Below are positions 32,179-39,798 of a DNA stretch of 39,798 bases, piece by piece. Positions within the stretch are counted from its first letter, which is position 1. Each line of letters begins with the position of its first letter. A program made the translations under genes and the position numbers. This DNA is from Polaromonas sp. Lineage in GTDB: Bacteria > Pseudomonadota > Gammaproteobacteria > Burkholderiales > Burkholderiaceae. The stretch spans positions 1-39,798 of the forward strand of contig PNMH01000034.1 of the NCBI GenBank assembly GCA_013823505.1, written 5' to 3'. The notes under the pieces are model-generated. The model did not search any database and was not told where the DNA came from. It worked only from the letters and a program-made list of their open reading frames with translations.

Positions 32179-33060
32179 ATGACCGTGCTGCTGTGGATGG
32201 GGATCGTTCTGGTTGCATTGGTGGGCATTGCGCTCGGCATGCGTGCCGTCGGCGGCGCCCGATGGGACGAGATGATCCGCACGCACACCACCCAGCTCGA
32301 ATCGGGTCGCCTCGGTGCCCGAGACCGGCTGCCGTCACCCGCACGCTTCGACATGCAGGAGCTGGAGGGACTGCCCGCACCGGTGCAACGCTACTTCCGC
32401 CAGGTGCTGACCGACGGGCAGCCGATCATCGCCGCGGCCACCCTCGAGATGACCGGCACCATGAACATGTCGGCCACCGCCGAGCAGTGGAAGCCGTTCA
32501 CATCGTGGCAGCGCGTGGTCACCCGCAGGCCAGGCTTCCTGTGGGACGCTCGGGTGGTCATGTTCCCCGGCCTGCCCGCGCACGTGGAGGACAGCTACAT
32601 CGCTGGCCACGGCAGGCTGATCGCGAAGGTGCTGGGCTTGTTCACCGTGGCCGACTCGCAGGGCGAAGGCGAGATCGCACGCGGCGAGTTCATGCGCTAC
32701 TTTGCGGAAAGCCCGTGGTACCCCACCGCCTTGCTGCCCAGCCAGGGCATTCGGTGGGAAGCGGTGGACGACGCTTGCGCCCGTGCCACCCTCGTCGATG
32801 GCCCGATCAGCTTGACCCTGCTGTTCCGGTTCAACGACGCGGGCCTGATCGCCTCGGTGCGCGCCGAGGCGCGGGGCGCGGGAGCGGGGAAGGACGGGGT
32901 CATGGTGATGCTGCCCTGGGACTGCGCCTTGTCGAACTATCGGCCGCAAGGCGGCATGCAAATCCCAATGACCGGTGAAGCCGCCTGGGTGCGGCCCGAA
33001 GGCCGCAAGGTCTACTTCGTCGGGCACGTCAAGACGCTGCGCCACGAGTTCCTGCCATGA
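32179..33060 (+). CDS. DUF6544/DUF6920-like membrane-anchored protein
   Basis: 293 aa with one N-terminal helix (TVLLWMGIVLVALVGIALGM) and a soluble domain. The domain has features of the DUF6544 group: LEGLPAPVQRYFRQVLTDGQP, then WDARVVMFPGLPAHVEDSYIAG, SPWYPTALLP and a terminal VYFVGHVKTLRHEF. The biochemical role is unknown. AAAGGA precedes the ATG. Its stop overlaps the start of the CPBP gene (ATGA). Confidence 0.75.
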   Translation: MTVLLWMGIVLVALVGIALGMRAVGGARWDEMIRTHTTQLESGRLGARDRLPSPARFDMQELEGLPAPVQRYFRQVLTDGQPIIAAATLEMTGTMNMSATAEQWKPFTSWQRVVTRRPGFLWDARVVMFPGLPAHVEDSYIAGHGRLIAKVLGLFTVADSQGEGEIARGEFMRYFAESPWYPTALLPSQGIRWEAVDDACARATLVDGPISLTLLFRFNDAGLIASVRAEARGAGAGKDGVMVMLPWDCALSNYRPQGGMQIPMTGEAAWVRPEGRKVYFVGHVKTLRHEFLP

Positions 33061-33896
33061 CGCTGAGGGCGCGGCTGCAGCGCGCGCCACTGCTGGGCTT
33101 CTTCGCGCTGACGTTTGCCTGGTCCTGGGCGTGCTGGGCGCTGTCGCCGGCCATCAGGCCGCAGCTGCCCTGGCTTGCAACGCTGCTGATGTTTGCCGGC
33201 AGCTTCGGGCCCAGCCTGGCTGCGATCGTGGTGGTGGCGAGCACCCGCCCGAACGGGGGCCTGCGCGCCTGGCTTTCGCGGTGCCTGGAGTGGCGCATCG
33301 GCTGGGGTTGGTGGACCTTCGCTGTGCTTGTTCCCCTGGCCGTCATGCTCCTGGCGGCGGGACTGCACATCGCGCTGGGTGGCACCATCGGCACTTCGCC
33401 CGCCTCCGGGCACCTGCTGATGACCGTCGTGAACCTGCCGTTGGTTCTGCTGCTGGGTGGGCCCATGGGCGAAGAGTTCGGCTGGCGCGGCTTTGCACTG
33501 CCTGTTCTGCAAGACCGGCTGGGATGGCGGGCCGCCAGCCTGGTGCTGGGGCCGGTATGGGGTGTGTGGCACTTGCCGTTGTTCTTCATCGACGGCACCG
33601 CGCAAGCGCACATCCCGCTGGCGCTGTTCATGCTGAGCGTGGTGGCGATGTCCGTCGTGTTCACATGGCTGGTCAACCACACCGCCGGCAGCGTGGTGGC
33701 GGCACTGCTGCTTCACACGGCGATCAACTTCTGGCCGTCCGTCGTGCCCGTGTTGCCCACCGAAGGCAGCTACCGGGCCTATGCGTTCGTTGTCTCGATT
33801 CTGGTGCTGCTGGCACTTCTGGCTCTTGGACTGACGAATGAACGATCTCTTTACCGTCGACCGGCAAGGGCGAAGAACGGCAACGGAGGATCGTGA
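33057..33896 (+). CDS. CPBP-family intramembrane metalloprotease (Abi/CAAX-like)
   Basis: 279 aa, about eight membrane helices. The three catalytic motifs are intact: E139-E140...R144 in GEEFGWRG, H172 in VWGVWHLPLFF, and H220/N224 in LLLHTAINF. Bacterial members act in bacteriocin self-immunity, signalling or protein maturation. Translationally coupled to the upstream DUF6544-like gene. Substrate unknown. Confidence 0.9.
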   Translation: MTLRARLQRAPLLGFFALTFAWSWACWALSPAIRPQLPWLATLLMFAGSFGPSLAAIVVVASTRPNGGLRAWLSRCLEWRIGWGWWTFAVLVPLAVMLLAAGLHIALGGTIGTSPASGHLLMTVVNLPLVLLLGGPMGEEFGWRGFALPVLQDRLGWRAASLVLGPVWGVWHLPLFFIDGTAQAHIPLALFMLSVVAMSVVFTWLVNHTAGSVVAALLLHTAINFWPSVVPVLPTEGSYRAYAFVVSILVLLALLALGLTNERSLYRRPARAKNGNGGS

Positions 33897-34051
33897 ATAC
33901 CAACTCACACTCGGCGTGAACACTCTGGCGAGTTCTGCGCCGGTCTACTTGCTGAACGGCCGGCCATAGGTGCCCACCTTGTTGTACGTGGACACGTAGC
34001 ATCTCCGATCAGTCTTGCCTTTAAAAGACGGGGTCAATTGGGCGCTTACCT

Positions 34052-35305
34052 TTATACAGCGCGTCTTGGCGGCTTTTGTTTGGCGGGGGCATTGACACCT
34101 GTGCGCAGCCGTTCCAGGTAGTTGGCCCACTCATCCATCATTTTTCGGCGCTGCTCCATGAACTCGGCACGGTCGTAGGCTGCACCCAGCGGACCGGATT
34201 TTCCGTGGGCAAGCTGGGCTTCGATTACATCGGGGTGCATGTTCAGCTTTTCGACCATGATGGTCCTGGCCATGGCGCGAAAGCCGTGCGGCGTCATGTC
34301 GTCATTGCTGTAGCCCATGCGCCTCAGCGCCACGCGCAGCGTGTTTTCGCTCATGGGACGCTGCGAGCCGACCAGACTGGGGAACACATATGGCGAGTGC
34401 CCGGTGAGCGGGAACAGCTCACGCAGCTGTTTGACGGCCTGAGGGGGCAGGGGAACGACATGCGGTCGGCCATTGAGTTTGCCGTAGACCGTGCGTTTCA
34501 TCTTCGCCGCGGGGATGGTCCAGACGCGACCGTCGAGATTGACCTCGTTCCATTGCATGGCCCGCATGTTGCCCGGGCGCTGGAAGAGCAGGGCGGACAG
34601 GAGCAGGGCAGCTCGTGTGACAGGCTGGCCAGAATAGTCGTGGATCGCCCGCATCAGTTCGCCGGCCTGAGTTGGTTCCAGGATAGCGGCCATGTGTTTG
34701 ATGTTCAGCGGCTGCAGGGCGCCATGAAGGTCGGGCGCGGGATTGCGCTCGCAGCGGCCAGTGGCCACTCCATAGCGGAACACTTGGCCAGCGGTCTGGC
34801 GCAGGGTGTGCGCGGTTTCCCTGGCGCCCCGTTTTTCGATCTTGCGGAGCGTGTTCAGCAGCATGGGGGCCGTGATCTCCGGCAGGGGAACAGGGCCAAT
34901 CCAGGGGAACAAGTCCTTTTCCATGCGTTCGAGCCAACGTTCCCCGTACTGTTTGCTCCATCCGCTGGCCTTGGTGGCATGCAACTCGCGCGCGACTTCC
35001 TCGAAGGTGTTGGCCTCAGAAAGCTGGGCCTCCAGTTTCTCTATCTGCCGACGCTTGGACGGGTCCGAGCCCGATTGCAGGGTGCGGCGGGCGACGTCGC
35101 GTTCGCTGCGGGCTTGCTTCAGGGAGACTGCCGGGTAGGTACCGAGCGCGATGCGTTTTTCTTTGCTGGCGAAGTAGTACTTCCAGAACCAGCGCCTGGA
35201 TCCGCTGGGCGAAATCTCCAGGTAAAGACCACCGGCATCGGTCAGTCGAGCACGTGTCTTGCCTGGCGGGCAAACGGCGGATTTGCAGGCGATATCGGTC
35301 AACAT
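34052..35305 (-). CDS. P4-type tyrosine recombinase (site-specific integrase)
   Basis: 417 aa. The N-terminal DUF4102-like arm-binding domain shows TDAGGLYLEISPSGSRRW and RIALGTYPAVSLKQAR. A core-binding domain follows. The catalytic residues are R243 (FQRPGNMR), H340 and R343 (PHGFRAM), H367 (LAHG) and the nucleophile Y377 (GAAYDRAEF). The gene begins 185 bp from the 3' end of tRNA-Arg and points away from it, as in elements that use the tRNA 3' end as attachment site. The start at MLTDIACK is normal for the family; the longer open frame runs through repeats. Confidence 0.93.
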   Translation of the reverse strand: MLTDIACKSAVCPPGKTRARLTDAGGLYLEISPSGSRRWFWKYYFASKEKRIALGTYPAVSLKQARSERDVARRTLQSGSDPSKRRQIEKLEAQLSEANTFEEVARELHATKASGWSKQYGERWLERMEKDLFPWIGPVPLPEITAPMLLNTLRKIEKRGARETAHTLRQTAGQVFRYGVATGRCERNPAPDLHGALQPLNIKHMAAILEPTQAGELMRAIHDYSGQPVTRAALLLSALLFQRPGNMRAMQWNEVNLDGRVWTIPAAKMKRTVYGKLNGRPHVVPLPPQAVKQLRELFPLTGHSPYVFPSLVGSQRPMSENTLRVALRRMGYSNDDMTPHGFRAMARTIMVEKLNMHPDVIEAQLAHGKSGPLGAAYDRAEFMEQRRKMMDEWANYLERLRTGVNAPAKQKPPRRAV

Positions 35306-35365
35306 AGGGGAACAACTTTGGCTGAACGTCCAAAATCGGTGGGTTGTTCCCCTAATTGTTCCCCT
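35306..35365. repeat. Three copies of TTGTTCCCCT before the integrase gene
   Basis: One inverted copy (35306-35315) lies directly before the integrase ATG and two direct copies at 35344-35353 and 35356-35365 (12-bp period). They may be arm-type binding sites for integrase or an operator controlling its transcription. Similar AGGGGAAC strings occur within the integrase gene (for example 34903-34912) but may be chance. Confidence 0.65.
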
Positions 35366-35413
35366 GTTTTGACCGAGCTGCAACGGGTCTGTCCGCAATC
35401 TTGCGGGACGTCA

Positions 35414-35436
35414 ATTTCAATAAACTGTATTGAAAT
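35414..35436. repeat. Inverted repeat ATTTCAAT-N7-ATTGAAAT between int and tRNA-Arg
   Basis: Perfect 8-bp arms in an AT-rich patch, followed by two direct copies of CTGGGAC (35456-35462 and 35466-35472, 10-bp period) just before the tRNA. Possible recombination accessory sites, integrase promoter region or attachment-site structure. Confidence 0.5.
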
Positions 35437-35489
35437 CAACGATTTGCGAGACAATCTGGGACTTCCTGGGACCTCTTGAATCTTTTCAA

Positions 35490-35566
35490 TGGCCTACCCG
35501 GAGGGACTCGAACCCCCGACCTGCTGCTTAGAAGGCAGCTGCTCTATCCAGTTGAGCTACGGGTAG
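35490..35566 (-). tRNA. tRNA-Arg (anticodon TCT)
   Basis: Acceptor stem CTACCCG/CGGGTAG, a D-arm with AGCTCAACTGGATAGAGC, anticodon stem GCTGC/GCAGC with loop CTTCTAA, T-loop GGTTCGAGTCC and encoded CCA. The 3' end faces the integrase, making it the likely integration site. Confidence 0.95.
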
Positions 35567-35585
35567 ACAGGGTGATCCTGAGACG

Positions 35586-35612
35586 AAAAAGGCCCACGGA
35601 GTGGGCCTTTTT
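35586..35612. terminator. Hairpin terminator between the two tRNA genes
   Basis: AAAAAGGCCCAC-GGA-GTGGGCCTTTTT, a stem with a T-run on both strands. On the minus strand it follows tRNA-Pro by 12 nt and should end its transcript before tRNA-Arg, which then needs its own promoter. Confidence 0.85.
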
Positions 35613-35624
35613 GTTTTTCAAAGA

Positions 35625-35701
35625 TGGTCGGAGCGGCGGGATTCGAACTCGCGACCCTCTGCTCCCAAAGCAGATGCGCTACCAGGCTGCGCTACGCTCC
35701 G
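35625..35701 (-). tRNA. tRNA-Pro (anticodon TGG)
   Basis: Acceptor CGGAGCG/CGCTCCG, D-arm GCGCAGCCTGGTAGCGC, anticodon stem TCTGC/GCAGA with loop TTTGGGA, T-loop GTTCGAATC and encoded CCA. It is upstream of tRNA-Arg on the same strand. Confidence 0.95.
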
Positions 35702-35826
35702 ACTAGCGGCGGATTGTACCTGTTGGTTGAGCCGCTTCTGGCCGACGATGCAAATTGTTCAACCATGGCCTGTACCTTCGCCGGGTGTGAGGCAGATAAT
35801 GAAACATCCACGGGAATCACACGGCC

Positions 35827-36492
35827 ATGTTTGAACGCTTGAAAAACGCTTTCTCGGCACGTGCGGCGGCCAGCGACGCCGACGAAGGTCTTGCCCAGTG
35901 GGCGCATGAGCGCCTGCTCAATCACATGCCCCTGCTCGGTGGCGCTTATGCGATGGGTGGACGCCTGCTGGACCGCCCGTTTCGCGCCGAATGCATCGCC
36001 ACTTCACGTGCGTACATGCAGGGCATGGAGTTGATGGCCAAGGCGGATCTGGGCCTCACACCCGAGATCAACGTGATCGTGATGAACCGTTCGCTCAAGC
36101 GCCGCCTGGAGGTGATGGCGCAGGAGCTGTACGCCGAGGTCACGGATGCCTTGCAGACCACGGCGAAAGCGCTGCCTGAAGAGGTGCGCTGGTTGTCGAT
36201 GTACCGCGATGCGGGCTGGCCCGGTCTGGACGATGCCTTCTGGGGCCGCTATGCGGTGCTCACGGATGCGCCCGAAACGGCCCGCCAGTGGCTGGATGCG
36301 GACAGCATCGCGATGCTCATGGACTGGCCGGCCGAGCCGGGTTGGGACGCGCCGCGCCTGTTCATGCTGACCCGTGGCAGGACCTACCTGCGCATGCAGG
36401 CGGACCAGCCCGGCGACAGCACTTCAGCGCTGCATGCGCTGGATATCTTTGAGCATCTCAGCGGGAGCGCCCTGCGGCTGCTTGAGCGCTGA
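35827..36492 (+). CDS. Conserved hypothetical protein, 221 aa
   Basis: A cytoplasmic protein with no membrane segment or signal peptide. It is rich in Trp/Met/Arg-containing helices (SRAYMQGMELMAKADLG, VMNRSLKRRLEVMAQELYAEV). I do not recognise a family; it reads like a conserved core gene of Comamonadaceae (impression only). It is alone between tRNA-Pro and the convergent acyl-CoA dehydrogenase gene. Its start is 125 bp from tRNA-Pro. Confidence 0.8.
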   Translation: MFERLKNAFSARAAASDADEGLAQWAHERLLNHMPLLGGAYAMGGRLLDRPFRAECIATSRAYMQGMELMAKADLGLTPEINVIVMNRSLKRRLEVMAQELYAEVTDALQTTAKALPEEVRWLSMYRDAGWPGLDDAFWGRYAVLTDAPETARQWLDADSIAMLMDWPAEPGWDAPRLFMLTRGRTYLRMQADQPGDSTSALHALDIFEHLSGSALRLLER

Positions 36493-36518
36493 TATGCCGC
36501 CCGAGGGCCGGGCGGGAC

Positions 36519-37778
36519 TCAGCAGCCCCGCGTGACGGGCATGTCCACGCCGGTCTTGACGACCATGTGCCTGGCCAGTTCCAGTTTGGCAATCGACTGG
36601 CGATGCACCTCGTCGGGGCCGTCGGCCAGGCGCAGGGTGCGCTGGTTGGCGTAGCTGTAGGCGAGCGGAAAGTCGTCGCTCACGCCGGCGCCGCCGTGGG
36701 CCTGGATGGCCATGTCGATGACGTCGCAGGCCATGTTGGGGGCCACCACCTTGATCATCGCGATCTCGGCTTTGGCGACCTTGTTGCCCACGGTGTCCAT
36801 CATGTAGGCGGCCTTGAGTGTGAGCAGGCGCGCCATTTCGATGCGGCAGCGCGCATCGGCAATGCGCTCGTGCCAGACCGACTGGGCCGATATCGGCTTG
36901 CCGAAGGCGATGCGGCTGTTGAGCCGCTTGCACATGAGTTCGAGTGCGCGCTCGGCCGCGCCGATGCTGCGCATGCAGTGGTGGATGCGACCGGGGCCGA
37001 GGCGCCCTTGCGCAATCTCGAAGCCGCGGCCTTCGCCCAGCAGCAGGTTGCCGACCGGCACGCGCACGTTGTTCAGGCGCACCTCCATGTGGCCGTGCGG
37101 TGCGTCGTCGTAGCCAAACACCGAGAGCGGTCGCACCACTTCGATGCCCGGCGCGCTGGACGGCACCACGATCATGGATTGCTGCGAATGGCGCGGCGCA
37201 TCGGGGTTGGTCTTGCCCATGACGATGTAGACCGCGCAGCGCGGGTCGCCGGCACCGGACGACCACCACTTCAGCCCGTTGATGACGTATTCATCGCCGT
37301 CGCGTTCGATGCTGCACTGGATGTTGGTGGCGTCGGACGAGGCCACGGCAGGTTCGGTCATCAGGAAGGCGGAGCGGAATTCGCCTTTGAGCAACGGCTC
37401 CAGCCAACGGTCTTTCAGTGCTTCGCTGGCGTAGCGTTCCAGGGTTTCCATGTTCCCGGTATCGGGTGCCGAGCAGTTGAACACCTCGGCGGCGAACGGC
37501 ACCCGGCCCATGATCTCGCACAGCGGCGCGTACTCCAGATTGGACAGGCCTTCGGGCGCGCGCGCGCTGCTCGGCAGGAACAGGTTCCAGAGGCCGACGG
37601 CCCGGGCTTTGGGTTTGAGCTCTTCGACCAGGGTGGTGGGTAGCCAGGCGTTGCCGTTGGCGCGGTTGGCTGCGATTTCGGCGAAAAAGCGGCCCTCGTT
37701 CGTGTAGATGTGCTCGTCCATGAACGCCAGCAGACGTTCGCGCATGTCCTTGACCTTGTCCGTGTAATCGAAGTTCAT
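36519..37778 (-). CDS. Acyl-CoA dehydrogenase (ACAD10/11-like)
   Basis: 419 aa. FAD/substrate segments include [41 protein letters not shown] and [33 protein letters not shown], the last typical of the ACAD10/11 branch. The terminal [43 protein letters not shown] is also typical. It oxidises an acyl-CoA using FAD. The next gene upstream encodes the phosphotransferase that in animals is fused to this domain. Start at MNFDYTDK, immediately after GGAACACCCC. Confidence 0.93.
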   Translation of the reverse strand: MNFDYTDKVKDMRERLLAFMDEHIYTNEGRFFAEIAANRANGNAWLPTTLVEELKPKARAVGLWNLFLPSSARAPEGLSNLEYAPLCEIMGRVPFAAEVFNCSAPDTGNMETLERYASEALKDRWLEPLLKGEFRSAFLMTEPAVASSDATNIQCSIERDGDEYVINGLKWWSSGAGDPRCAVYIVMGKTNPDAPRHSQQSMIVVPSSAPGIEVVRPLSVFGYDDAPHGHMEVRLNNVRVPVGNLLLGEGRGFEIAQGRLGPGRIHHCMRSIGAAERALELMCKRLNSRIAFGKPISAQSVWHERIADARCRIEMARLLTLKAAYMMDTVGNKVAKAEIAMIKVVAPNMACDVIDMAIQAHGGAGVSDDFPLAYSYANQRTLRLADGPDEVHRQSIAKLELARHMVVKTGVDMPVTRGC

Positions 37779-37833
37779 GGGGTGTTCCTGGGTGGCGTTT
37801 GTTTGAACAGCGTGGTGTGTGGAGAAAGAGCGA

Positions 37834-38919
37834 TCAGGACTTCTGCGCAAAGCGCCAGGCCATCTCGGCCAGGGGGCGCGCGCCTGCGGCCGAGGCCAGA
37901 GCCTGGGCGCTGGATGCGGTGCCTGTTTCGACCCGTTTGGCGATGCCTTGCAGGATGGCGGCGAGACGGAACAGGTTGTAGGCCAGGTAGAAGTTCCAGT
38001 CGGCCTGGAGCTGCCCGGGGGTGGCAAAGCCGGTGCGTTCGCAGTAGCGGGAGATGTATTCGGCCTCGGTGGGAATGCCCAGGGCTTGCACGTCCAGGCC
38101 GCCGATGCCCCGGAAGGCGCCGGGCGGGATGTGCCAGCCCATGCAGTGGTAGCTGAAGTCGGCCAGTGGATGGCCCAGCGTGGAGAGCTCCCAGTCCAGG
38201 ATGGCCAGCACGCGCGGCTCTGTCGGGTGGAACATCAGGTTGTCGAGCCGGTAGTCGCCGTGCACGATGGACACCAGCGACTCGTCGCGCGCCATGGCCG
38301 GTATGTGCTGCGGCAGCCAGTCCATGAGCCGGTCCATTTCAGGGATGGGCTGGGTGATGGAGGCCACGTACTGCTTGCTCCAGCGACCGATCTGGCGCTC
38401 GAAATAGTTGCCGGGTTTGCCGTAGCTCCCGAGCCCGATGGCCTGTGGGTTGACCGTGTGCAGCGCCGCCAGCACGCGGTTCATCTCGTCGTACACCGCG
38501 CCGCGCTGCGCGTTGGACAGCTCGGGCAGGGACTGGTCCCACATCACGCGGCCTTCCACGCATTGCATGACGTAGAACGCACGGCCGATGACCGATTCGT
38601 CCTCGCACAGCGCATGCATCTGCGCCACCGGCACGCCGGTGCCGTGCAGTGCGCCCATGACGCGAAACTCGCGCTCGATCGCGTGCGCCGACGGCAGCAG
38701 CCTGGCCACCGGGCCGGGCTTGGCGCGCATCACGTAGGCGCGCGCGGGTGTGATGAGTTTGTAGGTGGGGTTGGATTGTCCGCCCTTGAACATTTCCACC
38801 GACAGCGGGCCGGAAAAACCGCTCATGCTTGCTTCCAGCCAGCGCTGGAGGGCGGGGATGTCGAAGGCGTGCTGCGCCGCCACCGGTCTCGTGCCGGTGA
38901 AGTTCTGATGATCTGTCAT
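37834..38919 (-). CDS. Phosphotransferase (APH fold), partner of the ACAD10/11-like enzyme
   Basis: 361-aa aminoglycoside-phosphotransferase-fold kinase. [12 protein letters not shown] forms the nucleotide loop, YVMRAKP the Lys strand, [13 protein letters not shown] the catalytic loop (Asp in HGDYRLDN) and [19 protein letters not shown] the metal-binding Asp. Mammalian ACAD10 and ACAD11 carry this domain fused to an acyl-CoA dehydrogenase and handle 4-hydroxyacyl-CoAs via phosphorylation. The same two steps are inferred here. The gap to the dehydrogenase gene is 55 nt. Confidence 0.92.
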   Translation of the reverse strand: MTDHQNFTGTRPVAAQHAFDIPALQRWLEASMSGFSGPLSVEMFKGGQSNPTYKLITPARAYVMRAKPGPVARLLPSAHAIEREFRVMGALHGTGVPVAQMHALCEDESVIGRAFYVMQCVEGRVMWDQSLPELSNAQRGAVYDEMNRVLAALHTVNPQAIGLGSYGKPGNYFERQIGRWSKQYVASITQPIPEMDRLMDWLPQHIPAMARDESLVSIVHGDYRLDNLMFHPTEPRVLAILDWELSTLGHPLADFSYHCMGWHIPPGAFRGIGGLDVQALGIPTEAEYISRYCERTGFATPGQLQADWNFYLAYNLFRLAAILQGIAKRVETGTASSAQALASAAGARPLAEMAWRFAQKS

Positions 38920-38953
38920 GCGGTCACGAGGGCAGAGGGGCGCAAGGACCCGG

Positions 38954-39673
38954 TCAGGTTTCGGCTTCGGCGATGCGCATGAGCATGTCGCGGTTGCGCA
39001 CCACCAGGCCACCCTGCTCGATGCGGATCGCGTTCTCGCGCTCCATCGACTTGAGCTCCTGGTTCACCCGCTGGCGCGAGGCGCCGAGCAGTTGCGCCAG
39101 TTCTTCCTGCGCCAGTTGCAGGCCGATGCGCACCTCGTTGCCGTCTGACAGGCAGGGCACACCGTAGCTGCGCACCAGGTGCAGCAACTGCTTGGCCAGG
39201 CGCGCGCGCAGCGGCAGGGTGTTGAGGTCTTCCACCAGACCGAAGAGCGTGCGGATGCGCCGCGCCTGCAGGCGCATCAGCGCTTCGTACAGCTCCACAT
39301 GGGTGCTGAGAATCTTCTTGAAATCGTTGCGGGCCACGCACAGCAGCGTGGTCGGCCCGTGCGCATAGGCATCGTGCGTGCGCTGGTCGCCGTCGAACAT
39401 CGCCACGTCGCCGAACCACACACCCGGCTCCACGTAGGTCAGGGTGATCTGTTTGCCAGAGAGCGAGGTCGAACTCACGCGCACCGCACCGCGCGCCACG
39501 GCGGTCCATTCGGACGGCGGGTCGCCGCGCGCGACGATCAGGTCGCTGTCCTTGAACCGCTTGACGTAGGCGCATCGGAGTATGTCGTGACGCAGGGAGG
39601 GTGAAAGACTCGCGAACCAGCGACCACCATTGATCGCCTCGCGTTCTTCCATTGTCAGAATCGGTTCATCCAT
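38954..39673 (-). CDS. Crp/Fnr-family transcription regulator
   Basis: 239 aa. An N-terminal cyclic-nucleotide-binding-like beta-roll (VARGDPPSEWTAVARGAVRV, GVWFGDVAMFDGDQRTHDAYA) leads through a dimer helix to a winged HTH (AQEELAQLLGASRQRVNQELKSME). There is no N-terminal Cys cluster, so it is not an oxygen-sensing FNR. It lies 34 nt before the phosphotransferase gene on the same strand and may regulate that fatty-acid operon. The effector is unknown. Confidence 0.9.
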   Translation of the reverse strand: MDEPILTMEEREAINGGRWFASLSPSLRHDILRCAYVKRFKDSDLIVARGDPPSEWTAVARGAVRVSSTSLSGKQITLTYVEPGVWFGDVAMFDGDQRTHDAYAHGPTTLLCVARNDFKKILSTHVELYEALMRLQARRIRTLFGLVEDLNTLPLRARLAKQLLHLVRSYGVPCLSDGNEVRIGLQLAQEELAQLLGASRQRVNQELKSMERENAIRIEQGGLVVRNRDMLMRIAEAET

Positions 39674-39798
39674 AGCGTGTCTTTTGAGTGACTGAATTGG
39701 CGTCCATTGTCACCACTGGGACGGGGTGTCGGCATCAGGGATAGTGTGGGGAGCTGTCCCGCAGGTGTCGCTGAGTCGCTCTGCAAATCAGAGCGTGG
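39674..39798. other. Upstream region of the crp-like gene to the window end
   Basis: 125 bp without a gene. It should hold the promoter of the Crp/Fnr-like gene; no clear operator was seen. Confidence 0.4.

Overview
The window looks like a high-GC betaproteobacterial chromosome, most likely Burkholderiales/Comamonadaceae (inferred from codon use, the tRNA-Arg/tRNA-Pro pair and protein family flavour; no marker gene proves the genus). A P4-type tyrosine integrase (34052-35305) sits just beyond the 3' end of a tRNA-Arg gene (35490-35566). A MobC-like mobilisation gene runs off the left edge. Bases 1 to about 35490 may therefore be, wholly or partly, an integrated island. The right end (35567-39798) reads as ordinary core chromosome: tRNA-Pro, a conserved hypothetical gene, an acyl-CoA dehydrogenase plus phosphotransferase pair, and a Crp/Fnr regulator.

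Layout. 1-7059: MobC-like fragment, a gene-poor stretch, then a very GC-rich three-gene minus-strand cassette of unrecognised proteins (913, 573 and 497 aa); the last has an HNH-nuclease-like motif. 8005-10593: a CIO-type cytochrome bd oxidase (cioA, cioB) plus a 54-aa DUF2474-like third subunit. 10855-14889: Prx6-type peroxiredoxin, persulfide-dioxygenase-like MBL hydrolase, SulP sulfate permease and an exported DsrE protein. 14939-18849 (minus): operon of Rieske protein, degenerate MBL protein, SQR-like flavoprotein, group II truncated haemoglobin, exported thioredoxin-like protein and PaaI thioesterase. 19068-20429: a FisR-type sigma54 activator with the three-cysteine sulfane-sulfur sensing pattern, divergent from that operon. 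20460-26350 (minus): six-gene operon combining flavocytochrome c sulfide dehydrogenase (FccB and a dihaem cytochrome), a membrane-anchored cytochrome c, two multi-spanning CydA-like membrane proteins (one fused to a haem-c domain) and a methyltransferase. 27003-30743: TetR-controlled ABC exporter. 31040-33896: exported nitroreductase-like lipoprotein, DUF6544-like protein and CPBP protease.

The central idea is a coordinated sulfide/sulfane-sulfur island. The two sulfur operons, and less strongly the cio operon, each carry a -24/-12 sigma54-type promoter on the correct strand. Each also has a TGCC...GGCA inverted repeat about 85-106 bp further upstream, where a sigma54 activator would bind. 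If FisR drives all three, the cell would respond to polysulfide by making sulfide-oxidising flavoproteins, electron carriers, a novel-looking membrane electron-transfer complex and a sulfide-insensitive terminal oxidase. The regulatory sites are direct sequence observations; the regulon is inference.
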